Assembly (NCBI RefSeq): GCF_964065165.1
Contig: NZ_OZ061549.1
Location: 248,001 to 312,000 of the forward strand
DNA: 64,000 nt
Direction: 5' to 3'
Source: Levilactobacillus yonginensis
Lineage (GTDB): Bacteria > Bacillota > Bacilli > Lactobacillales > Lactobacillaceae
Notes under the pieces: generated by a model
Seen by the model: the letters and a program-made list of their open reading frames with translations, nothing else
Told to the model about the DNA's origin: nothing
The model's database searches: none
In this document: one piece after another, positions 44,377 through 52,195 of the stretch
Position numbering within the stretch: position 1 is the stretch's first letter
Layout of the letters: each line of letters starts with the position of its first letter
Program-made: the position numbers and the translations under genes

Positions 44377-44936
44377 GAATTGTTGCGGGTGACTTTGGTG
44401 GGCGACGGTTAAAGGCCGTTCCTGGAATGGCAACTCGTCCGACCACTGATAAGGTCAAGGAAGCGTTGTTTAACATTATTGGCCCGTACTTTGATGGGGG
44501 TCGTAGTCTGGACCTATTTGCGGGTTCCGGTGGGCTGAGCATTGAGGCTGTTTCTCGGGGAATCAAGCAAGCGGTTTTGATTGATCGGCAGTATGCGGCG
44601 ATTAAAACCATCAAGGATAATGTGGCAGTGACGAAGGCACCGGACCGGTTTGAAATCATTAAACGAGATGCAAATAAGGCCGTTAAGGAACTGAGCGACC
44701 GAGGAGACCAATTTGACTTGGTTTTCTTTGATCCACCATATGCTCAACAGAAGATTGTTGACCAAATAGGTGTTTTACGGGAGCTAAACTTATTAACGGG
44801 CACGGCCCGCATCGTTTGTGAGACTGATCAGAACGCGCAGTTGCCCGATGAAATTGCGGGATTTGACTTGGTTGAACGGCGTGATTATGGCATCACGGAA
44901 CTGACGATTTACGCGGTGGGGAGTGAAGCTGAATGA
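44373..44936 (+). CDS. rsmD: 16S rRNA m2G966 methyltransferase RsmD
   Basis: A 187-residue SAM-dependent methyltransferase acting on G966 of 16S rRNA. The SAM loop is SLDLFAGSGGLSIEAVSRG and the catalytic NPPY-type motif is LVFFDPPYAQ. RPTTDKVKEALFNI is the family's early block. Both ends overlap neighbours by ATGA, so ylbG, rsmD and coaD are translationally coupled. Confidence 0.95.
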   Translation: MRIVAGDFGGRRLKAVPGMATRPTTDKVKEALFNIIGPYFDGGRSLDLFAGSGGLSIEAVSRGIKQAVLIDRQYAAIKTIKDNVAVTKAPDRFEIIKRDANKAVKELSDRGDQFDLVFFDPPYAQQKIVDQIGVLRELNLLTGTARIVCETDQNAQLPDEIAGFDLVERRDYGITELTIYAVGSEAE

Positions 44937-45418
44937 CGATTGCCGTTTTTCCAGGGAGTTTTGATCCGTTGACCAATGGCCATTTGGATTTGATTGCCCG
45001 AGCTAGTCGCATGTTTGACCAGTTAATCGTGGGTGTTGGCCAAAATACCGCCAAACGGGGATTGTTTACGGCTGCTGAACGCGTGGCTTTTATTGAGGCT
45101 AGTGTCGCCAATCTGCCTAACGTTTCCGTGAAGATAGAGAGTGGTTTGACCGTTGATTTTTTGCGTTCTGTTCACGCAACCGTTCTCGTACGGGGCCTTA
45201 GAAATAGTGCGGATTTTGAATTTGAACAGGGGATTGCCGGGATGAACCGAGCCCTAGCACCAGACTTGGATACAGTTTGTCTCATGACAGACCCACAGTA
45301 TCAATTTGTTTCCTCCAGCTTACTGAAGGAAGTGGCGCGCTTTGGCGGTGACCTGACAAACTTGGTCCCGGCAGCGGTTGCGCAGGCATTGGCTCAGCGA
45401 TTGGCAGGTGACCAGTAG
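44933..45418 (+). CDS. coaD: Phosphopantetheine adenylyltransferase
   Basis: A 161-residue enzyme for the fourth step of CoA synthesis, joining phosphopantetheine with AMP. Nucleotidyltransferase motifs are PGSFDPLTNGHLDLI with the TxxH-type GHL, RGLRNSADFEFEQGIAGMN and SSSLLKEVARFGGD. It overlaps rsmD and ends directly at the ylbL start. Confidence 0.96.
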   Translation: MTIAVFPGSFDPLTNGHLDLIARASRMFDQLIVGVGQNTAKRGLFTAAERVAFIEASVANLPNVSVKIESGLTVDFLRSVHATVLVRGLRNSADFEFEQGIAGMNRALAPDLDTVCLMTDPQYQFVSSSLLKEVARFGGDLTNLVPAAVAQALAQRLAGDQ

Positions 45419-46465
45419 ATGCGATATTGGACGCGACGTCAATGGCGTCAGTTAGTTCTGCTGGTTACTATCGGTATTGCTATCTTGGCGTTCCTTTTCC
45501 TACCGCTTCCTAAGTACATCGAGGGTCCAGGAGAGGCAGACGATTTAAAGGCATTTGTAAAAATACCAGGCCATACCGATACTCATAAGGGAAAATTCAT
45601 GATTACGTCGGTCATACAGTCGCAAGCAACGCCGGCAACGTACCTGTATGCCAGTTTACACGCCTATGACACCATCGAGAGTATTGATGAAGCCACGGGT
45701 GGTGTCAGTACAGCAACGTACGACCGGGTGCAGGATTTCTACATGCAAGATGCCATCAATGAATCAATCTATACGGCGTATAAAGCAGCCAATAAGACCG
45801 TTAAGCGAACGTATCTTGGTATTTATGTGGTGAGTGTAGACAAGACCTCACCGTTTGCCAAGGCGTTAAAGGTTGGCGATACGGTTACTAAGGTTAACGG
45901 TCGCCATTTTGATTCGATGGTTGGCTATCAGAAGTACATTCAAAAGCAAAAGGTCGGACAAAAAGCAACGATTACGTTTAAGCATAAAGGGAAGACGGAG
46001 CAAGCAACGGCCAAGCTTATGCGGTTGCCAACCAAGAAAGCTGGAATTGGAATTACCCTAACTGACAATGTGAAGGTGACGGCGAAGCCAAAGGTGTCGA
46101 TCGATGCTGGCAATATTGGTGGTCCATCTGGTGGACTGATGTTTAGTTTACAGGTATACACGCAGGTAACGGGTCAAAATCTGCGCCACGGTAAGAAGAT
46201 TGCTGGAACGGGGACGGTAGACGGTGATGGTAATGTCGGTGAGATCGGTGGTATTGATAAAAAGATCATTGCTGCGAAACGCGCCGGTGCCACTGTCTTT
46301 TTTGCACCATATGTCAAACCTAGCAAGTTACTGTTGAAATACGAAGAACACCATCAAACAAACTATCAGTTGGCTAAATCAACTGCTAAAAAGTATGCAC
46401 CCAACATGAAAGTTGTTCCGGTTAAAAACTTTAATGACGCGGTTCATTACTTGAAAACCCATTAA
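45419..46465 (+). CDS. Membrane-anchored PDZ/Lon-like serine protease (YlbL/SepM type)
   Basis: A 348-residue protease. An N-terminal membrane segment (LVLLVTIGIAILAFLFLPL) puts the rest outside the cell. A PDZ domain (TSPFAKALKVGDTVTKVNG) precedes the Lon-type catalytic domain, with the Ser in GGPSGGLMFS and the Lys in GGIDKKIIAAKRAG. Relatives cut peptide pheromones or membrane proteins; the substrate here is unknown. ATG follows the coaD stop without a gap. It closes the ylbG operon at a terminator. Confidence 0.9.
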   Translation: MRYWTRRQWRQLVLLVTIGIAILAFLFLPLPKYIEGPGEADDLKAFVKIPGHTDTHKGKFMITSVIQSQATPATYLYASLHAYDTIESIDEATGGVSTATYDRVQDFYMQDAINESIYTAYKAANKTVKRTYLGIYVVSVDKTSPFAKALKVGDTVTKVNGRHFDSMVGYQKYIQKQKVGQKATITFKHKGKTEQATAKLMRLPTKKAGIGITLTDNVKVTAKPKVSIDAGNIGGPSGGLMFSLQVYTQVTGQNLRHGKKIAGTGTVDGDGNVGEIGGIDKKIIAAKRAGATVFFAPYVKPSKLLLKYEEHHQTNYQLAKSTAKKYAPNMKVVPVKNFNDAVHYLKTH

Positions 46466-46470
46466 TAACG

Positions 46471-46501
46471 AAAAGCTTGGATTTTTTTCAAGCTTTTTTT
46501 G
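46471..46501 (+). terminator. Terminator of the ylbG-ylbL operon
   Basis: AAAAGCTTG at 46471-46479 pairs with CAAGCTTTT at 46489-46497, followed by T residues. Confidence 0.82.
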
Positions 46502-46558
46502 TTTTGCGCAAAAAGTTTTGGCTTAAATACGGAGTTAGTGGGAAAGGGGGTCATCAGT

Positions 46559-47269
46559 GTGGAAAATATCAAGGCGTGGTGGTGGGACCGTTCACAACGG
46601 GATAAGTGGCTTATCGGTGGTGTCATCGCCTTGGTCGTTATGGGAATTGTAAGTGGCCTGTTGCTACGACAACCAGCGACACCAGCGCCATTACCAGCTG
46701 CAGTACCACCGGCCGCGCAGGCAGTTCAGCACGGGACGGGAACTGTTAGAGAGAATACGACCCATGTGAGTGGGGGCACCAGTTCGGCTAGCAGCCATGA
46801 TACTCGGGTGTTTGTCGATGTTCAGGGTGGCGTTAATCATCCGGGGCTCTATCAGTTTGCGGCGGAGATGCGGGTGGCGGATGCCATTAAAGCTGCTGGC
46901 GGATTGGCCACCCGTGCCGACCGACAGCAAGTCAATTTGGCAACGAAGTTAACGGATCAACAACAGCTCTATATTCCGTTGCAGGGTGAGAAAGTTCCAG
47001 CCGCACAGACTGCTAGTTCCGCGGTGGAATCGCCGAACGGTAGCACACCTGCAAAACAAGGTAGTAATGGGCCAGCTGCGGTGATTAACTTGAATACAGC
47101 AACTGTGACCGAGTTTCAGCAGTTGACGGGGATCGGAGAGAAGAAGGCCCAGAAGATTGTGGATTATCGTTCGGAACATGGGTCATTTAAGACGGTCAAG
47201 GATTTAAGTCAAGTACCGGGTTTTGGTGACAAGACGGTTGCTAACTTGCAGGATCAACTCACTGTTTAA
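46559..47269 (+). CDS. comEA: Competence DNA-binding protein ComEA
   Basis: A 236-residue membrane-bound DNA receptor for transformation. One membrane segment at about residues 18-40 (WLIGGVIALVVMGIVSGLLL) is followed by a Pro/Ala-rich linker, an SLBB domain (VFVDVQGGVNHPGLYQF) and a C-terminal helix-hairpin-helix pair (INLNTATVTEFQQLTGIGEKKA). The GTG at 46559 has AAAGGGGG eight bases upstream; the longer frame overlaps the previous terminator. First gene of comE. Confidence 0.9.
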   Translation: MENIKAWWWDRSQRDKWLIGGVIALVVMGIVSGLLLRQPATPAPLPAAVPPAAQAVQHGTGTVRENTTHVSGGTSSASSHDTRVFVDVQGGVNHPGLYQFAAEMRVADAIKAAGGLATRADRQQVNLATKLTDQQQLYIPLQGEKVPAAQTASSAVESPNGSTPAKQGSNGPAAVINLNTATVTEFQQLTGIGEKKAQKIVDYRSEHGSFKTVKDLSQVPGFGDKTVANLQDQLTV

Positions 47270-47316
47270 GCACAGTGGTATACTTAAAAATAAAATTTGA
47301 AAATGGGGTAATGATT

Positions 47317-47796
47317 GTGAAGCGTGAACGAATTCCTTGGGATCAGTATTTTATGTTGCAAGCGTTAGTGATTTCTACACGGAGTACCTGTAATCGGTTG
47401 TCTGTGGGCGCGACGATTGTCCGGGATAAGAGAATCATTGCGGCGGGATACAACGGTTCCGTCTCGGGAGATGACCACTGTTTAGATGCAGGTTGTTATT
47501 TGGTTGATGGGCACTGTGTCCGCACGATTCACGCTGAAATGAATGCGGTGTTGCAGTGCGCCAAGTTTGGTGAAGCAACTGATGACGCCGAAATTTATGT
47601 GACTGATTTCCCTTGTTTGCAATGTACCAAAATGTTGTTACAAGCAGGAATTCGTAAAATCACTTACATGCGCAATTATCATAACGACCCGTATGCACAA
47701 AAATTGATTGCATTAAAGGGCGTTGAGCTAAATCAAGTGACGGTTGAACCTGAAATGTTGACGCATCTGTCCTTTGATCAACCCAAGCAGGATTAG
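47317..47796 (+). CDS. comEB: dCMP deaminase (ComEB)
   Basis: A 159-residue zinc deaminase making dUMP from dCMP, encoded in the com operon though not needed for DNA uptake in Bacillus. Zinc ligands are His in TIHAEMNAVLQ and the two Cys of FPCLQCTKM. GTG at 47317 lies seven bases after GGGGT; ATG at 47311 is possible but too close. It overlaps comEC by one base (TAGTG). Confidence 0.93.
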   Translation: MKRERIPWDQYFMLQALVISTRSTCNRLSVGATIVRDKRIIAAGYNGSVSGDDHCLDAGCYLVDGHCVRTIHAEMNAVLQCAKFGEATDDAEIYVTDFPCLQCTKMLLQAGIRKITYMRNYHNDPYAQKLIALKGVELNQVTVEPEMLTHLSFDQPKQD

Positions 47797-50057
47797 TGGC
47801 GCCCGGCCATTGGTTTCTCATTAGTTTGGTCGTGGCAGCCTATACCGTTATGATTGGTGGTCACTTTTGGGGTGGGTGTTTGTTGCTGGTGATTGCCGTG
47901 GGGCGGGTCATTACGCTACGTTCATGGCGAGTTCTGGCAGTGATGGCTGGTGTGCTCTTTCTCATGGCAGGCTACTTGGCATTACGAGAGCACCAGCTTA
48001 AGCAGCGGGAACTTAGTTATTTGCATGCCTCACCGGTAAGCTTGCAGCTCCGGGTTCAGCCGGATGCCATCTCAGTACGCGGTGCGGCGTATTACCTGGC
48101 TGCAAGGGTGGTGAAGACTGGTGAGTCAGTATTAATTCATGGTCGGGTGAAATCAGCTAGTGAATTGGCAACCTTACAACGTGTGGCAGAACCCCAGCTG
48201 TGGTCGATTCAAGGGCAGCAACAGGGAATCTTGCCGGCAACCAACTTCGGTCAGTTTGATGCTGCTAAGTATTGGCGGCGACGAGGGATCGTTAAGACGA
48301 TAGCTGTTACAGAATTAGTTAGTCAACAACGTGCTCAGAGTACGTTGTACGGCTGGTTTGGTGATTGGTGGCATAGTTGGCGGGCAAAGCTAATTCATTA
48401 CTGTGAAGGACTACCAGGCGCTTTGAGCGTCTATGCCTTGGGCTTGTTTCCGGGGCAGAAGCGGGCTGAGACGGCTTTAGAACTACAAGGGATGCGTCAG
48501 CTGGGGTTGTTGCATCTTTTTGCAATTTCGGGAATGCACGTTGCTTTGGTCCTCAGTGTGCTAACGTGGTTACTGGTACACTTACGGTTGGCCCGGGAAC
48601 ACTGGGAGTGGTTGCTATTGTTGGGGTTACCAGGATACTTTATTTTGGCGGGCGGCGGTAGTGGTGTTCTCCGGGCTTGTTTGATGCGAGGGATACAGCT
48701 CTTGGGGAAAAGAATTGGCCGACCGATTGGGACCTTAGATGCCTGGGCGACTGCGCTTGTAGCTGGTCTAGTATTGAATCCTGGTTTATTGTTTGAGCTA
48801 GGTGGTCAACTGAGCTATGGGTTATCTTTAGCCTTGATTTTGTTAGCTACTGAACGGCGCTATTGGCGTCAAGTGGGGCTAACGCTCCTCAGTCTGCCTA
48901 GTTTATTGAGTGGTGTCTTTCAGTGGCATTTTTTGACACTACTGGCAAATTGGGTGATTGTGCCACTGTTTCCCACCATTATTTTACCGATCACGGTGGT
49001 TGGCACGCTGAGCGGTCACTACTTGCCAATAGTTAGCCAGTGGGCCGCAACTGTCTTAGGGAGCTTAGATGGCCTTCTAGGATGGTTGGGGAAGCTTCCG
49101 GGAAACGTGGTCTTTGGTCAACCGGTCTGGTGGCTAACGTGGGTGTGGGTGGCTCTGACTTGGGGGCTATTTACCCGGCCAGTGGTTCAACGCCGCCGCT
49201 GGATTTACGGGTTGCTAGCCAGTTATGGAATTGCATATGCGATGATTCACATACCGTGTTCTGGAGAGGTGACTTATTTTGACGTAGGCCAAGGAGACAG
49301 CATATTGATTCGTGAGCCGTATAATCGGCGGATTTCTTTAATTGATACCGGTGGTCGTCTGGGGTTTCGTGAACCAGACTGGGTGCCACGATTGCCCGCA
49401 ACGTATGCTGCTACGCGGACCAGCCTGACTTATTTACGTAGTCGTGGGATTACCCACATTGATGATCTTTACTTGACCCACCACGATGCAGATCATATTG
49501 GTGATTTACCGGCTTTTTTGCAGGAAATGCAGATTGGCCGAATTTTAGTACCGGCGGGGATGGAGAAGGAACTGAGTTGGCAGCACCTGTTACATGGTAG
49601 TCGGGTGCCCGTTCAACCCATTAAGGTGGGGATGACCATGCCACTTAAAATACGGCATCCCTTTGAAGCGGCTCCGGCCGAGAATGCCAACTCCCTTGCG
49701 CTGGAAGGAAACTTTGGTGGCCAAAATTTTCTGTTTATGGGGGACCTAGACCGTCCTGGTGAGCAAAAAATATTAGACGCGGTCCCGCAGCTACGGACGG
49801 ACGTGTTAAAATTAGGACATCATGGTAGCAAAACGGCAAGTGCCCCCGCGTTTTTGGCACAAACGAGACCGCGGTGGGCAATCATTTCAGCAGGGCGTCA
49901 GAATCGTTATGGCCATCCCAATCAGGAGACACTAGCGACCCTCAATGATTTGAAGATACCGGCGGTAAGTACTCAGACGAGTGGAATGATCCGCTATTCC
50001 TATCACGGAACACATGGTTTTTGGCAAACTAAATTAAAAGGGGACCAAGCGACGTGA
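47796..50057 (+). CDS. comEC: DNA uptake channel ComEC/Rec2
   Basis: A 753-residue polytopic membrane protein that forms the channel for single-stranded DNA. An N-terminal OB-like external domain, the competence domain with many membrane segments (FAISGMHVALVLSVLTWLLV is its signature) and a C-terminal metallo-beta-lactamase domain are intact. The last holds YLTHHDADHIGDLP, LGHHGSKTA and FDVGQGDSILI. No frame break is seen, so DNA uptake could work. GTG at 47796 overlaps the comEB stop. Confidence 0.93.
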   Translation: MAPGHWFLISLVVAAYTVMIGGHFWGGCLLLVIAVGRVITLRSWRVLAVMAGVLFLMAGYLALREHQLKQRELSYLHASPVSLQLRVQPDAISVRGAAYYLAARVVKTGESVLIHGRVKSASELATLQRVAEPQLWSIQGQQQGILPATNFGQFDAAKYWRRRGIVKTIAVTELVSQQRAQSTLYGWFGDWWHSWRAKLIHYCEGLPGALSVYALGLFPGQKRAETALELQGMRQLGLLHLFAISGMHVALVLSVLTWLLVHLRLAREHWEWLLLLGLPGYFILAGGGSGVLRACLMRGIQLLGKRIGRPIGTLDAWATALVAGLVLNPGLLFELGGQLSYGLSLALILLATERRYWRQVGLTLLSLPSLLSGVFQWHFLTLLANWVIVPLFPTIILPITVVGTLSGHYLPIVSQWAATVLGSLDGLLGWLGKLPGNVVFGQPVWWLTWVWVALTWGLFTRPVVQRRRWIYGLLASYGIAYAMIHIPCSGEVTYFDVGQGDSILIREPYNRRISLIDTGGRLGFREPDWVPRLPATYAATRTSLTYLRSRGITHIDDLYLTHHDADHIGDLPAFLQEMQIGRILVPAGMEKELSWQHLLHGSRVPVQPIKVGMTMPLKIRHPFEAAPAENANSLALEGNFGGQNFLFMGDLDRPGEQKILDAVPQLRTDVLKLGHHGSKTASAPAFLAQTRPRWAIISAGRQNRYGHPNQETLATLNDLKIPAVSTQTSGMIRYSYHGTHGFWQTKLKGDQAT

Positions 50058-51085
50058 CGATTAACGAACTCTTAAAAACGTTGGATAAAGGCGACCAATT
50101 AGCGAACGTCTATCTGATTTTAGGCGAGGCAGATTATTTGCAGCGCAGACTAAAGGCAGGTTTTAAAAATAGTGTGCCTGTTGAAGAGCAAACAATGAAT
50201 TTTGCCAGTTATGACATGGATACGGTTCCGTTAGCAGTTGCCTTGGATGATGCGATGGCAGCCCCATTCTTTGGTGAACGCCGCGTTGTTTGTATCGACA
50301 ACCCGCAATTTTTGACGGGGGAAACGAAGAAGCAAAAGGTTGATCACGATATCGACAGTCTCCAAACATACTTGGGGTCGCCAATGCCGAGCACGGTACT
50401 CGTCTTCTTTGCGCCCTATGAAAAACTAGATGGTCGTAAAAAAGTGGTCAAACAACTGAAAAAAACGGCTACAACGATTGAAATCGGCAATTTTTCCGAG
50501 CGAGACGTTCGCCAATTTATCGGCAATCAATTGAAGCGTGCGGGGTACACTATGGCTCCAGATGCGTTAAACGAGTTGATTCAGCGAACGGATGCTGATT
50601 TAACGCTTATGATGAGTGAGCTACCTAAGCTGGAACTTTTCGCATTGCCGGCAAAGGAAATTCAGTTAAGTGCTGTGACTGGTTTAGTTCGACAGACATT
50701 GACCCAAAATGTTTTTGATCTGGTCAACCGAGTTTTGGCCAAGGATACGGCTGGGGCGGTGATCCTTTATCGTGAACTGCTGTTGGCCAAGGAGGAACCT
50801 CTACGAATCAATGCCATCTTGCAAGGACAATTTCGGCTGTTGATTCAAACTAAGATTTTAGCTAAGCAGGGCTATAGTCAGGGAAAACTTGCCAGCATTT
50901 TAAAGGTCCATCCATATAGAATCAAACTAGCGTTGCAATCACATCGTAGATTCAAGTTAACCGACCTAAACCGTGCGTACCTAGGATTATTTCGGGTCGA
51001 GCAGCAGATGAAGTCGACGGCCATGGAACCGGAGATGTTATTTTCGCTCTTCATGACACAATTTGCAGCTCAAGTGCCAGCGTAG
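50054..51085 (+). CDS. holA: DNA polymerase III delta subunit
   Basis: A 343-residue clamp-loader subunit. N-terminal domain YLILGEADYLQRRLKAGF, the FF.ERRVVCIDNP block and the C-terminal collar helices ALQSHRRFKLTDL are typical of HolA. The GTG at 50054 overlaps the comEC stop as GTGA. It is followed on the other strand by rpsT, the usual Firmicute order. Confidence 0.93.
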   Translation: MTINELLKTLDKGDQLANVYLILGEADYLQRRLKAGFKNSVPVEEQTMNFASYDMDTVPLAVALDDAMAAPFFGERRVVCIDNPQFLTGETKKQKVDHDIDSLQTYLGSPMPSTVLVFFAPYEKLDGRKKVVKQLKKTATTIEIGNFSERDVRQFIGNQLKRAGYTMAPDALNELIQRTDADLTLMMSELPKLELFALPAKEIQLSAVTGLVRQTLTQNVFDLVNRVLAKDTAGAVILYRELLLAKEEPLRINAILQGQFRLLIQTKILAKQGYSQGKLASILKVHPYRIKLALQSHRRFKLTDLNRAYLGLFRVEQQMKSTAMEPEMLFSLFMTQFAAQVPA

Positions 51086-51101
51086 AAAATATAAAAATGG
51101 A

Positions 51102-51135
51102 CAAAAAAGGGGGTCGACCAATTGGTCGACCCCCT
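51102..51135 (-). terminator. Terminator of rpsT, 28-base perfect palindrome
   Basis: Bases 51108-51135 form a perfect palindrome with a central AATT. On the minus strand it runs into six T. It also closes holA transcription to some extent. Confidence 0.92.
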
Positions 51136-51167
51136 GATTGCATCATCTAATCATGTTGATTAATTGA

Positions 51168-51422
51168 TTACTTAGCTAAACGTGCAGCCATCCGTGACTT
51201 GTCACGGGAAGCTTTGTTACGCTTGATCAAGCCCTTTGAAGCGGCCTTGTCAACTGCAGCACTAGCAGCGCGGTATAATTCTTCTGCGTTGTCGGCGCCA
51301 GCCGTCTTGGCTGCTTCAAAACGCTTAACGGCAGTCCGCATAGTGCTCAATTGAGCAGAGTTGCGTTCGTTAGCCTTCACGTTCGTCTTGGCACGTTCGA
51401 TTGCTGATTTGATAATTGGCAT
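51168..51422 (-). CDS. rpsT: 30S ribosomal protein S20
   Basis: An 84-residue basic ribosomal protein, the usual size. It begins [20 protein letters not shown] and ends [23 protein letters not shown] at 51422 has GGAGGTG upstream on the minus strand; the longer frame adds 30 unrelated residues. Monocistronic. Confidence 0.97.
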   Translation of the reverse strand: MPIIKSAIERAKTNVKANERNSAQLSTMRTAVKRFEAAKTAGADNAEELYRAASAAVDKAASKGLIKRNKASRDKSRMAARLAK

Positions 51423-51483
51423 GAAAATTTCACCTCCGAATGAGAAATCCTTTGTACCGGAAATCTTAATTTCAACGTAAGTT

Positions 51484-51512
51484 ATTATACAGAAGGCACC
51501 GACTGAATGCAA
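51484..51512 (-). promoter_or_regulatory. Promoter of rpsT
   Basis: On the minus strand TTGCAT (51512-51507), a 17-base spacer and TATAAT (51489-51484). Confidence 0.78.
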
Positions 51513-51570
51513 TAGCTAGGCTCGATAAATGTAAAGTAATTTTACTTGATAGCTACTTGGTGGAAAAGGC

Positions 51571-51599
51571 TTGCTATTTTAAGTCAAGTTCAGTATGAT
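51571..51599 (+). promoter_or_regulatory. Promoter and leader of rpsO
   Basis: TTGCTA at 51571-51576, a 17-base spacer and TATGAT at 51594-51599. The 95-base leader has a TGTGC-AAAA-GCACA hairpin at 51607-51620 and a GC-rich segment near 51640. S15 regulates its own leader in several bacteria; I cannot match a known form here. Confidence 0.6.
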
Positions 51600-51700
51600 T
51601 GATAACTGTGCAAAAGCACAAACCTCTAACTTAGTTCATCGGGCGGCCACCGTCGATTTACTCAGTTTGGGGCACTTATTTGAAAGGTGGTATATTTACC

Positions 51701-51970
51701 ATGGCTATTAGTCAAGCAAAGAAAAACGAAATCATCAAGCAATACGCCCGTCACGAAGGTGACACAGGTTCTACTGAGGTCCAAGTTGCCGTTTTGACCG
51801 CTGATATCAACGAAATCAACGTTCATATGCAACAACACCGTAAGGACTTCCACTCACAACGTGGGTTGATGAAGAAGATTGGTCACCGTCGTAACCTTTT
51901 GGCTTACTTACGGAAGACTGATGTTCAACGTTACCGTGAATTAATCAAGAGCTTAGGTCTGCGTCGTTAA
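51701..51970 (+). CDS. rpsO: 30S ribosomal protein S15
   Basis: An 89-residue primary rRNA-binding protein. [19 protein letters not shown] and the motif [19 protein letters not shown] are diagnostic. ATG at 51701 has AAAGGTGG at 51683-51690. Its codon use is strongly biased, as in other highly expressed genes here. Confidence 0.97.
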   Translation: MAISQAKKNEIIKQYARHEGDTGSTEVQVAVLTADINEINVHMQQHRKDFHSQRGLMKKIGHRRNLLAYLRKTDVQRYRELIKSLGLRR

Positions 51971-51987
51971 TTCTACGCGACTTATGG

Positions 51988-52023
51988 GTCCATTTCCCGC
52001 TGGGAGATGGGCTTTTCTTTTTG
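51988..52023 (+). terminator. Terminator of rpsO
   Basis: GTCCATTTCCC at 51988-51998 pairs with GGGAGATGGGC at 52002-52012 (two G-T) around GCT, followed by a T-rich tract. Confidence 0.85.
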
Positions 52024-52056
52024 CCTTTAAAACAGATTAGCCATCTTAGTTCTGTA

Positions 52057-52074
52057 TACCATCAAAGTATGGTA
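52057..52074 (+). promoter_or_regulatory. Operator-like repeat before the microprotein-rnjB operon
   Basis: TACCAT-CAAAGT-ATGGTA is a perfect 6-base inverted repeat. It overlaps the probable -10 TAAACT (52073-52078) and ends five bases before the ribosome binding site of the microprotein gene. Confidence 0.4.
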
Positions 52075-52093
52075 AACTGGAGGAAGTTTAATC

Positions 52094-52195
52094 ATGGACG
52101 AATTTTGGGCTGAAGTTGCCCATAAGAAAACACTGGCGATTGATTTGCCAGGGATTGAATTGAATCTATCAAAGATACTTGAGGTGAACTTATGA
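52094..52195 (+). CDS. 33-residue microprotein translationally coupled to rnjB
   Basis: A short open frame starting MDEFWAEVAHKKTLAIDLPG and ending SKILEVNL. It has an excellent binding site, GGAGGA at 52079-52084, nine bases before the ATG, better than the one for rnjB. Its TGA overlaps the rnjB ATG as ATGA, so ribosomes ending here can begin RNase J2. The peptide has an acidic aromatic N-terminus and an amphipathic hydrophobic end. It may be a genuine protein or a leader peptide that sets rnjB translation. No family recognised. Confidence 0.6.
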   Translation: MDEFWAEVAHKKTLAIDLPGIELNLSKILEVNL

